NCBI GenBank assembly: GCA_964623315.1
Contig: CAZUSU010000023.1
Span: 1-15,815 of the forward strand
Source of the DNA: CAZUSU01 sp964623315
GTDB taxonomy: Bacteria; Patescibacteriota; Patescibacteriia; Magasanikbacterales; 2-02-FULL-50-9b
Length of the DNA stretch: 15,815 bases
Direction of reading: 5' to 3'
Shown: piece after piece, positions 1 through 6,099 of the stretch
Layout of the letters: the number at the start of each line of letters is the position of its first letter
Numbering within the stretch: position 1 is the stretch's first letter
Program-made: the position numbers and the translations under genes
Notes under the pieces: generated by a model
What the model was told of the DNA's origin: nothing
Seen by the model: the letters and a program-made list of their open reading frames with translations, nothing else
The model's database searches: none

Positions 1-153
1 GAGGTATTTATTATTAGTTTGTGATTCTGGATTCGAAGACAGCGCGCGCGTCCGAGCGTGCGCAGGACGCATCGTGCGCTGGCCGGCCCGAACGCCGCAA
101 TATGCGGCGTGAGGCGAATCCTCATCGCACCATTCATATGCTACAATGCTCCC
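1..153. other. Non-coding upstream region with GC-rich hairpin
   Basis: No convincing gene is seen here; the short open frames have no recognisable content. Bases 35-110 are rich in CG dinucleotides. A perfect 7-bp hairpin lies at 92-110 (ACGCCGC, loop AATAT, GCGGCGT) with no T-run after it, so it is not a standard terminator. Bases 20-34 match the conserved 5' end of bacterial tmRNA, but the rest of a tmRNA is absent (see findings). The promoter of the next gene lies at the right edge. Confidence 0.5.
139..147 (+). promoter_or_regulatory. Extended -10 promoter, probably leaderless
   Basis: TGCTACAAT is an extended -10 element (TGn plus TACAAT). It ends six bases before the ATG at 154, so transcription should start on or beside the start codon. 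No clear -35 is seen at the expected distance, as is common for extended -10 promoters. The same TGCTANNNT form recurs at 702, 6232 (minus), 8065 and 10355. Confidence 0.6.
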
Positions 154-693
154 ATGCTCATGCCATCAAAAAAATTGATATACACACTGGCCGCCCTTGC
201 CATTGCCGCATCTGCCGCGATCAATAATTTTTATTCCTCACCCCCTGCGCCACCTCAACAAATTCCAACGGGCGCTTTTACCGTTAGCAAAATTATTGAT
301 GGTGACACCCTTGACGTCAAACTACCCCACGGCGCCACCGAGCGTGTTCGTCTTATTGGCATTGACACGCCGGAATCCGTGGATCCGCGCCGACCGGTGC
401 AATGTTTTGGTTATGAAGCAAGCGCCTATCTAAAAAAATTAATTGGTACACAGCCGGTGTATATAGAACGCGACGCTTTAAGCGATGATCGTGATAAATA
501 CGGTCGCCTCCTGCGTTATATTTTTCTACCCGACAACACTTTTGTCAACGAGAAAATGGTTGCCGACGGATATGCCTACGCTTACACGCGATTTGCATTC
601 ACCTTTAAAACAAGTTTTGTGGCCGCACAACGTGATGCACGTGCCGGATCGCGCGGTTTGTGGTCTGTCAACAGTTGCGCTGGCCGTCGCTAG
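154..693 (+). CDS. Thermonuclease-family (SNase-like) nuclease, membrane anchored
   Basis: This is a 179-residue staphylococcal-nuclease-fold enzyme expected to cut DNA or RNA at the cell surface with calcium. Residues 5-25 (KKLIYTLAALAIAASAAINN) form a basic-then-hydrophobic signal anchor or signal peptide, followed by a Pro-rich linker. The catalytic domain shows the family hallmarks in order: VSKIIDGDTLDV (metal Asp), RVRLIGIDTPES (first catalytic Arg, metal Asp and the Glu), and DKYGRLLRYIF (second catalytic Arg). It ends with GLWS and a Cys, typical of this family. I chose ATG 154 (ATG 160 is also possible) because an extended -10 lies directly upstream and this start yields a proper signal sequence; a longer frame back to 58 adds unrelated sequence. 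CPR cells take up nucleotides from outside, so DNA scavenging is a plausible role (inference). Confidence 0.9.
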   Translation: MLMPSKKLIYTLAALAIAASAAINNFYSSPPAPPQQIPTGAFTVSKIIDGDTLDVKLPHGATERVRLIGIDTPESVDPRRPVQCFGYEASAYLKKLIGTQPVYIERDALSDDRDKYGRLLRYIFLPDNTFVNEKMVADGYAYAYTRFAFTFKTSFVAAQRDARAGSRGLWSVNSCAGRR

Positions 694-701
694 CGCTTTC
701 A

Positions 702-710
702 TGCTATAAT
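702..710 (+). promoter_or_regulatory. Extended -10 promoter for doxX-bcp
   Basis: TGCTATAAT is a perfect consensus -10 with the TGn extension. It lies just after the nuclease stop (691-693). Transcription from about 717 would leave a leader of roughly 22 A/T-rich bases without a Shine-Dalgarno site before ATG 739. Confidence 0.65.
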
Positions 711-738
711 AAACGCAATTATTCATTAATTTTTTCTT

Positions 739-1176
739 ATGAAACATGGAAAATATTGTCCGTGTTGTTGCGCGGACTGGGGTCTGTTATTGCTACGTCT
801 GGCGCTTGCCGCTGTTTTTATTTCCCACGCGGTGCAGAAGCTCGGCGATATGGATAAAGTCGTTGGCTTTATGGCGGCGCTCGGCATTCCGGCATTTATG
901 GCATGGGTAGTTGCGCTCGGCGAATTGCTTGGCGGCGTTGCCATGCTCTTGGGCGTATTTACAAAATATGCCGGTGCCGTGCTTGCAATTATCATGTTAG
1001 TTGCTATTTGGAAAGTGAAAGCAAAGCTGGGATTCATCGGCGGCTGGGAATTTGATCTTACCTTATTGCTCGCCTCATTGGCCGTGGTGAGCACCGGTCC
1101 GGGGGCCTATGCTCTTGGGTGGGGCAACCACTGTTGTGGCGATGAGTGTAAGAACGGTTGCACCATGAAAAAATAG
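739..1176 (+). CDS. DoxX family membrane protein with Cys-rich termini
   Basis: A 145-residue integral membrane protein of the DoxX/DoxD-like family. It has four hydrophobic segments at about 14-34, 45-75, 78-93 and 108-127, and the family signatures LLLRLALAAVFISHAVQKLG and ALGELLGGVAMLLGVFTKYA. DoxX relatives are linked to thiol redox and oxidative-stress defence in other bacteria (family knowledge). Unusually, both ends are rich in cysteine: CPCCC at residues 7-11 and CCGDECKNGC at 132-141, eight cysteines in all, outside the membrane core. They could bind metal or form redox disulfides. The gene is followed after a single base by a peroxiredoxin gene, so the two are co-transcribed and probably functionally linked. 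There is no Shine-Dalgarno site. Confidence 0.85.
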   Translation: MKHGKYCPCCCADWGLLLLRLALAAVFISHAVQKLGDMDKVVGFMAALGIPAFMAWVVALGELLGGVAMLLGVFTKYAGAVLAIIMLVAIWKVKAKLGFIGGWEFDLTLLLASLAVVSTGPGAYALGWGNHCCGDECKNGCTMKK

Positions 1177-1177
1177 T

Positions 1178-1627
1178 ATGTTAGCCGTTGGCGATCGCGC
1201 TCCGGAATTTTCACTCTGCGATCAGTCCGGTACCGTCCACGCGCTCGGCGAATGTCGCGGCGCGTGGGCGCTGTTATATTTTTATCCGAAAGATGACACG
1301 CCGGGGTGCACCACCGAAGCATGTAGTGTGCGAGACAATTGGAACGTGCTCAAAAATAAATTAAAAATTTTTGGCATCAGCGCCGACTCAATTGCGTCGC
1401 ACAAAAAATTTGCAGAAAAATATCATCTGCCATTTCCACTACTGGCAGATGTAGGTCGCGCCGTCGTAAACGCCTATGGCGTGGGGAGCCCATCTGACGG
1501 TATTATGCGCACCTCTTTTTTAATACAGCCGGACGGTGTTGTGGCTAAAGTTTATGAAAAGGTTCAGCCAGCCGTACACATCAGCGAAGTTCTTACCGAT
1601 CTCATACAATTGCAAAAAAGTAGCTAA
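1178..1627 (+). CDS. bcp: Peroxiredoxin, PrxQ/BCP type
   Basis: A 149-residue thiol peroxidase that reduces hydrogen peroxide and organic peroxides in the cytoplasm. The thioredoxin-fold signature YFYPKDDTPGCTTEAC is present, with peroxidatic Cys44 and a second Cys49 five residues later, the spacing typical of atypical 2-Cys PrxQ/BCP enzymes. FGISADSIASHKKFAEKYHL and FPLLADVGRAVVNAYGV follow in the usual order, and length is normal. The start ATG lies one base after the doxX stop, so it is translated with doxX. No thioredoxin gene is visible in the window, so the electron donor is unknown. Confidence 0.93.
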   Translation: MLAVGDRAPEFSLCDQSGTVHALGECRGAWALLYFYPKDDTPGCTTEACSVRDNWNVLKNKLKIFGISADSIASHKKFAEKYHLPFPLLADVGRAVVNAYGVGSPSDGIMRTSFLIQPDGVVAKVYEKVQPAVHISEVLTDLIQLQKSS

Positions 1628-1834
1628 TTAAAGCCAAATATTAGCGGTGAGCAAGCTGTGGATAACTCCACTTGCTCGCATGCGCAACGAGGGGTAAGGT
1701 GTCGGCCACGAGAAACCTAACCCGCCAAACTATGCGCCTCTCCTGTGTGTCGATGCGCGAAAACTTCTTTTGCGAGGATTTTGAGGACGAAACGGAAGAA
1801 GTGCTGTAAAACAGCACTTTTTTGGTAATCGTAG
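1628..1834. other. Structured intergenic region between bcp and sod
   Basis: No recognisable protein gene. Bases 1649-1677 form a hairpin (GAGCAA, 3-base bulge, GTGGA, loop TAAC, TCCAC, TTGCTC). Its tip contains TGTGGATAA (1657-1665), the exact complement of the DnaA box TTATCCACA. A variant, TTGTCCACA, lies just outside at 1841-1849. A short open frame from ATG 1732 to TAA 1807 would encode 25 residues with an acidic tail; its stop lies at the top of the terminator stem at 1799-1823. Whether this is a leader peptide, a small RNA or neither cannot be decided by eye. Confidence 0.45.
1799..1823 (+). terminator. Rho-independent terminator upstream of sod
   Basis: Stem AAGTGCTGT, loop AAA, ACAGCACTT, then a run of six T (1818-1823). 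This is a 9-bp perfect stem. It can end doxX-bcp transcripts; the sod operon would start from its own promoter 30-60 bases downstream. Confidence 0.85.
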
Positions 1835-1852
1835 GTGAACTTGTCCACATAC

Positions 1853-1879
1853 TTGCATAAATTCCTCATCTCATATACC
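1853..1879 (+). promoter_or_regulatory. Probable promoter of the sod operon
   Basis: TTGCAT (1853-1858) and TATACC (1874-1879) are separated by 15 bases, slightly short. The -10 ends nine bases before ATG 1889, the same close placement as other promoters in the window. It lacks the TG extension, so it is less certain than the others. Confidence 0.4.
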
Positions 1880-1888
1880 TTACGTTGT

Positions 1889-2374
1889 ATGAAGTACGAA
1901 CCAAAACCCCTCCCTTTTTCTGGTGCCCCTGCCGGTATTTCAGAAAAAACGCTCGCCACGCACCACGATAAATTATATGTGGGCTATGTTAATAAGAAAA
2001 ATGAGATAGAAGAAAAACTCGCCCCCTTACAGCAGGGAGGCGATGTTACCACCGCCAATCAGTCCTATTCCGAATTGCGCGCCTTAAAAGAAGGCGAAAC
2101 ATTTGCCGTTAACGGCGTATATTTGCACGAATGGTATTTTGACATACTAAACGGTGATGGCGTCCCTCGCGGTTTGCTCGCAGATGCGCTAGCAGTACAA
2201 TTCGGTAGCATTGAAAATTTTCTAAAATATTTTGCGGCATGTGGCATGTCAGCGCGCGGATGGGCGGTACTGGCGTTTGATACGCGCGACAAACAGCTAA
2301 AAGTATTTACCTGCGACGCGCATAATCAAGGCGGGGTGTGGGGCGCCATTCCGCTCATCGTACTTGATGTATAG
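1889..2374 (+). CDS. Fe/Mn superoxide dismutase, cut short by in-frame TAG
   Basis: SodFM-family superoxide dismutase, which converts superoxide to oxygen and peroxide. The first ligand His25 lies in TLATHHDKLYVGYVN with active-site Tyr33 eight residues on. The second ligand His80 lies in VYLHEWYF. Asp160 is in IPLIVLDV. HNQGG (Gln147) resembles the Mn-type second-sphere Gln. The frame stops at TAG 2372-2374, exactly where the family has Trp in DVWEHAYF, before the fourth ligand His. The same frame continues 37 codons (separate entry); the intact protein would be 199 residues, a normal length. The 161-residue product should lack one metal ligand and the last helix, so it is probably inactive unless the stop is read through or is an assembly error. 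ATG 1889 gives the usual N-terminus; an upstream GTG at 1835 only adds unrelated residues. Confidence 0.9.
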   Translation: MKYEPKPLPFSGAPAGISEKTLATHHDKLYVGYVNKKNEIEEKLAPLQQGGDVTTANQSYSELRALKEGETFAVNGVYLHEWYFDILNGDGVPRGLLADALAVQFGSIENFLKYFAACGMSARGWAVLAFDTRDKQLKVFTCDAHNQGGVWGAIPLIVLDV

Positions 2375-2488
2375 GAGCACGCATACTTCATGGACCATGG
2401 CAGTGATCGTAAAGCATACATTGAAGCGTTTCTTAAACAACTAAATTGGGCCGTCGCGGATGCGAACTTTGCCGCCCTTACCTTATGA
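2375..2488 (+). pseudogene. 3' remainder of superoxide dismutase after the TAG
   Basis: In the same frame as the preceding SOD, these codons read EHAYFMDHGSDRKAYIEAFL and continue to end ...FAALTL at TGA 2486-2488. This is the expected SodFM C-terminus: the fourth metal ligand His in EHAYF, then the final helix (compare xYIEAFxxxxNW in typical enzymes). No frameshift or other lesion is present. The TGA overlaps the next gene's ATG as ATGA, an arrangement that makes sense only if ribosomes reached this point. An internal ATG at 2390 would restart after the ligand His and could not restore it. Confidence 0.85.
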
Positions 2489-2781
2489 ATTACGAAACAT
2501 CGTCCACGACAGTAGAAATTTCTCAAGATATTCAAGCTGAAATAGAAGACATAGCCGCCATTCTATCCCAAACATACGGATTTGATTTTCCGCTTGAATT
2601 GCTTGAACAGTGTTACCTCCAGATAGAGGATACCGAGCGCCTGCGAATGATTGCCGATCGCGTGCGTGTACGCATCAACATAGAACCGGACGATATTTTT
2701 GATGATCAAAAAATGGCACGCAACCTGACGCGCCTAGAACGTGCGTTTCAATTTTACATTGACGAACACGTCTCCTCATAG
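2485..2781 (+). CDS. Small acidic protein of unknown function
   Basis: A 98-residue protein that I do not recognise. It appears mostly helical and acidic, with EISQDIQAEIEDIAAILSQ near the N-terminus and a charged C-terminal half (RLRMIADRVRVRINIEPDD). It has no signal peptide, membrane segment or cysteine cluster; its single Cys is near residue 43. I chose ATG 2485 because it overlaps the restored SOD stop as ATGA, indicating translational coupling; an upstream TTG at 2446 would lie inside the SOD frame. Its place between SOD and an AhpC-type peroxiredoxin suggests an accessory role in the same operon, which is inference only. Confidence 0.7.
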   Translation: MNYETSSTTVEISQDIQAEIEDIAAILSQTYGFDFPLELLEQCYLQIEDTERLRMIADRVRVRINIEPDDIFDDQKMARNLTRLERAFQFYIDEHVSS

Positions 2782-2798
2782 CCTCATACATAAACTCT

Positions 2799-3323
2799 AT
2801 GCCACTTATTGGAAAACCGGCGCCTGCCTTTGATTGCCCCGCATACGTGCGCGGCACGGAAGTAAAACAGATCGCTTTATCATCGCTCAAAGGTAAGTGG
2901 GTGGTTTTATTTTTTTACCCGCGCGATTTTACCTTTATTTGTCCCACGGAATTGAAAGGGTTTGCCGCGGCGCAAAATGATTTTGACGCCATTAATACCG
3001 CGCTGATCGCCGCATCAACGGATAGTGCGTGGGCACACAAAGCATGGTTTGAGCGCGATCTGCCGGACGTTACCTTTCCGGTACTCGCCGATACCTCCCT
3101 GCAACTCACGCGCGACTACGGAGTTTTAATAGAAGAAACCGGCACCGCGCTCCGTGGGACGTTTGTTATTGATCAATACGGCGTATTGCGTTATATGGTG
3201 GTGTCTGATCTCAACGTTGGCCGCAGTGTGGAAGAAACGTTACGCGTGGTAAAAGCGTTGCAAACCGGCGAGCTGTGTCCGGTTGCGTGGAAGCCCGGCG
3301 AATCAACATTGGGAAAAGCATAG
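2799..3323 (+). CDS. ahpC: AhpC/TSA-type 2-Cys peroxiredoxin
   Basis: A 174-residue typical 2-Cys peroxiredoxin that reduces peroxides in the cytoplasm. Peroxidatic Cys48 is in FFYPRDFTFICPTEL, followed by the conserved STDSAWAHKAWF (the SxDSxxxHxAW signature) and FPVLADTSLQLTRDYGVL. The resolving Cys160 is in ELCPVAWKPGE near the C-terminus, so dimers linked by intersubunit disulfides are expected. It starts 17 bases after the upstream gene without a Shine-Dalgarno site. It complements the PrxQ-type enzyme at 1178 and should remove peroxide made by the SOD in the same operon. The usual partner reductase AhpF is not in the window. Confidence 0.93.
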   Translation: MPLIGKPAPAFDCPAYVRGTEVKQIALSSLKGKWVVLFFYPRDFTFICPTELKGFAAAQNDFDAINTALIAASTDSAWAHKAWFERDLPDVTFPVLADTSLQLTRDYGVLIEETGTALRGTFVIDQYGVLRYMVVSDLNVGRSVEETLRVVKALQTGELCPVAWKPGESTLGKA

Positions 3324-3332
3324 ATCGCATCT

Positions 3333-3929
3333 ATGAGCCGCGAACTGGTCTTTGACATTGAAACGCAAGAGCAGGCCGGCCCCGCTGGCCCCAAAGCCAT
3401 GCACGCCTCATTGGTGGGCATCTATACGTACGAAGATGACACGTTTCGCGCGTTTCGCGAGGAGCAGTTTAAAGAAATGTGGCCGCTGTTTGAGCGCGCC
3501 GAGCGGCTGATCGGCTACAATTCCAAATATTTTGACATTCCGGTATTACAAAATTATTATTTGGGAGATTTGTCAAAAATTCCTCATCTGGATTTGTTGG
3601 AAGAAATTAAACGCGCCGCCGGTTTTAGAATAAAATTAAATGATGTAGCGCGTGCAACATTAAATACGCAAAAATCTGCGCACGGACTTGATGCCGTGGC
3701 GTGGTTCAAAAACGGAGAGTGGGAAAAAATAGAAAAATATTGTCTTGACGACGTGCGCATTACGCGCGATCTGTACGAATACGGCAAAATGCACAAGCAG
3801 ATTTTTTTTCCGGACGTTGCTGGCGGTATAAAACCCATTGCCATAAAATTTACTGCGGATCGGGTGGCAGATACGGGGGCGCTCGCGAGTGTGGCGCCGA
3901 CCGGCATGAACATGACCTTACCCTTTTAA
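3333..3929 (+). CDS. RNase H-like 3'-5' exonuclease, YprB type
   Basis: A 198-residue nuclease of the DnaQ-like RNase H fold, closest to the YprB/RNase_H_2 group. The exonuclease motifs appear in order: ExoI FDIET (Asp8, Glu10), ExoII GYNSKYFD (Asn63, Asp68), and ExoIII YCLDDVRIT (Tyr136, Asp140), giving a two-metal active site. HLDLLEEIKRAAGFRIKLND and HGLDAVAWFKNGEWEKIEKY are typical of the family between motifs II and III. It lies nine bases after ahpC and one base before murF, so it is cotranscribed with both. Its substrate (DNA or RNA) cannot be told from sequence. Confidence 0.85.
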   Translation: MSRELVFDIETQEQAGPAGPKAMHASLVGIYTYEDDTFRAFREEQFKEMWPLFERAERLIGYNSKYFDIPVLQNYYLGDLSKIPHLDLLEEIKRAAGFRIKLNDVARATLNTQKSAHGLDAVAWFKNGEWEKIEKYCLDDVRITRDLYEYGKMHKQIFFPDVAGGIKPIAIKFTADRVADTGALASVAPTGMNMTLPF

Positions 3930-3930
3930 T

Positions 3931-5067
3931 ATGATCAAACGCACACTGGAACGTATGCTCGGTGTGGCGGCGCGCGCAATCGTGCAAAAATACAAACCGA
4001 AAATTGTTGCCATAACCGGTTCGGTCGGGAAGACCACCACAAAAACTGCCATTGCCGCCGTGCTCTCACAACGTTTCCGTGTGGGATGGTCGGCAAAAAA
4101 TTTTAATAACGAATTAGGCGTTCCGCTCACCATTTTACAACGCGACGCGCCCGGCCGCTCGCCCGTGGCATGGATTAAATTATTTTTTAGAGCCGTGGCG
4201 TTATTGGTGGGCACGGACCCCTTATTCCCCCAAATTTTTGTTATTGAAATGGGTGCGGACCATCCGGGTGACATCGCTTATTTACTAACTATTGCGCCGG
4301 CTGATGTCGGGGTGCTGACATCAGTGTCTGCGGCGCACACGGAATTTTTTAAATCACTGGACGGCGTACTCGCGGAAAAAAAATTGGTCGTCACACAGTT
4401 GGCACCTCACGGCATCGCCATTATCAATGGAGATGATGCGCTTTGCGCATCTCTTGCGCCGGAAATTCGCGCGCATCTGTTTAGTTTCGGTTTTGGCGAG
4501 ACCGTGTCCGTGCGCGCGCGTTCATGGCAATTCCATCCAGACGGTATGACCGCTGAAATTATGGTTGAGGGGGAGGTGATCAGTGTTCGCCTACGGGGCG
4601 TCATTGGCCGTCCGGTTATTTATTCCGCGCTTGCGGCAGTACAGGTGGGTGCGGCGCTGGGCCTTACTCTTTCTGAAATTCATGACGGGCTCACACAATT
4701 TGAGGCGCCAGAGGGCCGTATGCGTCTGCTCGGTGGTATCAAAAATACCGTACTCATTGATGACACGTATAATGCCTCACCGAGTGCATTTCTTGAAGCG
4801 ATTGATGCGCTTACCTCTTTGCCCACACCGCACCATCATATTGTCGTGCTCGGTGATATGTTAGAACTTGGTGCGCTTACCGAAGATGCGCATCGTCGCG
4901 TTGGTGCGCGCGTTGCCGAACAGCACTGCGACCTGCTTATCACCGTGGGCGCGGCCGCTCGCTATAGTGCCGAGCAGGCGCGAACCGCCGGCATGGACGA
5001 AAATGCCATTTTTTCTTTTGGTAACTCAGTTGATGCGGGAAAATTTTTGCAGGAACGCATGCACTAA
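3931..5067 (+). CDS. murF: MurF-like Mur ligase, cut short by in-frame TAA
   Basis: UDP-N-acetylmuramoyl-tripeptide:D-Ala-D-Ala ligase, the ATP-dependent last cytoplasmic step of peptidoglycan precursor synthesis. The P-loop ITGSVGKTTTK is at residues 29-38, followed by NFNNELGVPLTIL, EMGADHPGDIAYL, GRMRLL, LIDDTYNASPSAF and VVLGDMLELG. The N-terminal substrate domain of E. coli-type MurF is absent, so the protein begins almost at the ATPase domain. The frame ends at TAA 5065-5067 after 378 residues, although a further 40 codons of typical MurF C-terminus follow in the same frame (next entry). Loss of that segment removes the conserved KGS part of the C-terminal domain, so activity is doubtful unless the stop is bypassed or is a consensus error. 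Confidence 0.9.
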   Translation: MIKRTLERMLGVAARAIVQKYKPKIVAITGSVGKTTTKTAIAAVLSQRFRVGWSAKNFNNELGVPLTILQRDAPGRSPVAWIKLFFRAVALLVGTDPLFPQIFVIEMGADHPGDIAYLLTIAPADVGVLTSVSAAHTEFFKSLDGVLAEKKLVVTQLAPHGIAIINGDDALCASLAPEIRAHLFSFGFGETVSVRARSWQFHPDGMTAEIMVEGEVISVRLRGVIGRPVIYSALAAVQVGAALGLTLSEIHDGLTQFEAPEGRMRLLGGIKNTVLIDDTYNASPSAFLEAIDALTSLPTPHHHIVVLGDMLELGALTEDAHRRVGARVAEQHCDLLITVGAAARYSAEQARTAGMDENAIFSFGNSVDAGKFLQERMH

Positions 5068-5190
5068 GGCGACGACATTTTAATCAAAGGTTCTCAAGGG
5101 ATGCGGTGTGAAAAAATAGTAAAGGAAGTGATGGCCGAGCCGCAGTTTGCAGAAAAATTATTAGTCCGTCAAAGTAAAAAGTGGCTATGA
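5068..5190 (+). pseudogene. 3' remainder of MurF after the TAA
   Basis: In frame with murF, the codons read GDDILIKGSQGMRCEKIVKE and run on to ...SKKWL, TGA 5188-5190. GDxxLxKGSxxMxxExxV is the characteristic end of Mur ligases of this type, so this is the genuine C-terminus separated by one codon. The TGA overlaps the following ATG 5187 as ATGA. The full frame 3931-5190 would give 419 residues. The lost codon could have been CAA, GAA or AAA, each one change from TAA. Confidence 0.85.
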
Positions 5191-5987
5191 AATTAATTTC
5201 GCTCAACACGTATTGCGGATATTTTTGGGAGCCGCTGTCAAATTTTTTACTGTCGCATGCCGCGGACACAGACATTTTTTTGTTGCAGGAGGTGTTGGAT
5301 TCGGAGGATCTGCCGGAAACCGCACAGGGATTTCGCACGCATCAATTTTTTGAACTTCAACGGATACTGTCAAATTTTCACGGCGACTTTCGCGTCGTAC
5401 AAAAAAATCGCATACCGGCCGGCAGGGAGGCGGGGGTTAATTTTGGTAAGGCGACGTTTATAAAAAATAATATTTCCCTCATTTCCACCGAAGAAATTTT
5501 TATTCACGGCGCGCGCGATTCATTTCGCGAAGGGGACGAGGAAACGATGCCGAACAGCATGGTTGCCACGACTATTGCTCACGGGTCGTTGTCACTCACC
5601 GTTTGTAATGTCCACGGCACTTATTTGCCTAAGGATAAACGTGATTCGCCGGAACGACTGGCGCAGTCGCAACGCCTCATTGATTTCGTGTCGCAGATAA
5701 ATGGAGAAAAAATTATTGCCGGCGATTTTAATTTATTTCCCGACACCGAAAGTATTGCGATGATAGAATCTGCTGGCTATAAAAATTTGATCCGCGCATT
5801 TTCTATTTCAACAACGCGCGGCTCATTGGTGCGGCAGTTGCATCCGGAGTATGGCGCATCGCCGGACGGCTGGCAGGAATTTGCGGACTATGTTTTTGTG
5901 TCGTCGGGTATTCGCGTAAAATCATTTGAGGTGCCGGACGTACCCATTTCGGATCATTTGCCGATGATACTGGAGTTTGATGGGTAG
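5187..5987 (+). CDS. Endonuclease/exonuclease/phosphatase (EEP) family hydrolase
   Basis: A 266-residue metal-dependent phosphodiesterase of the EEP superfamily (the DNase I / AP endonuclease fold). Key motifs: LISLNTY (Asn7), FLLQEVL (Glu35, metal), NVHGTYL (141-147), AGDFNLFPDT (Asp180, Asn182), ADYVFV (Asp234) and the terminal SDHLP (Asp256, His257). The set is complete, so it should be active. No signal peptide is seen. The substrate cannot be assigned; relatives act on DNA, inositol phosphates, lipids or other phosphodiesters. I chose ATG 5187 because it overlaps the murF frame's TGA; an in-frame GTG at 5181 adds only two residues. It is the last gene of the run, ended by the hairpin at 6100-6142. 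Confidence 0.87.
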   Translation: MKLISLNTYCGYFWEPLSNFLLSHAADTDIFLLQEVLDSEDLPETAQGFRTHQFFELQRILSNFHGDFRVVQKNRIPAGREAGVNFGKATFIKNNISLISTEEIFIHGARDSFREGDEETMPNSMVATTIAHGSLSLTVCNVHGTYLPKDKRDSPERLAQSQRLIDFVSQINGEKIIAGDFNLFPDTESIAMIESAGYKNLIRAFSISTTRGSLVRQLHPEYGASPDGWQEFADYVFVSSGIRVKSFEVPDVPISDHLPMILEFDG

Positions 5988-6099
5988 CGCTAACGGGAAT
6001 CGCCCTCCTCGCGAATCATATCGCTCGTCGGGTCCGGGACTCGCGCGACATATGCTTCGCACGCTCGCATACGCGCTCGTCCTTCAACTCCCCAAGCCA
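5988..6099. other. CG-rich intergenic stretch downstream of tRNA-Glu and the EEP gene
   Basis: There is no gene. The stretch 5998-6082 is dense in CG dinucleotides and short palindromes (for example GTCCGGGAC and CATATG), and resembles the stretch at 35-120 in composition. On the minus strand it lies directly behind the tRNA-Glu terminator. It could be a family of extragenic repeats, but no exact long repeat within the window was found. Confidence 0.35.

Noticed and set aside
92..110. Hairpin as a terminator for an upstream gene
   Set aside because: The 7-bp stem is perfect but no T-run follows on either strand.
58..153. Longer N-terminus for the thermonuclease-like protein
   Set aside because: The extra residues are Arg-rich and unlike a signal peptide, and the promoter -10 at 142-147 would lie inside the gene.
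2446..2484. Upstream TTG start for the small gene after SOD
   Set aside because: It lies inside the restored SOD frame; ATG 2485 overlapping the SOD TGA is the better start.
1889..5190. Genome-wide stop-codon recoding as explanation for the internal TAG and TAA
   Set aside because: TAG and TAA both end many other genes exactly at natural protein ends in this window, and no TGA is read as sense.
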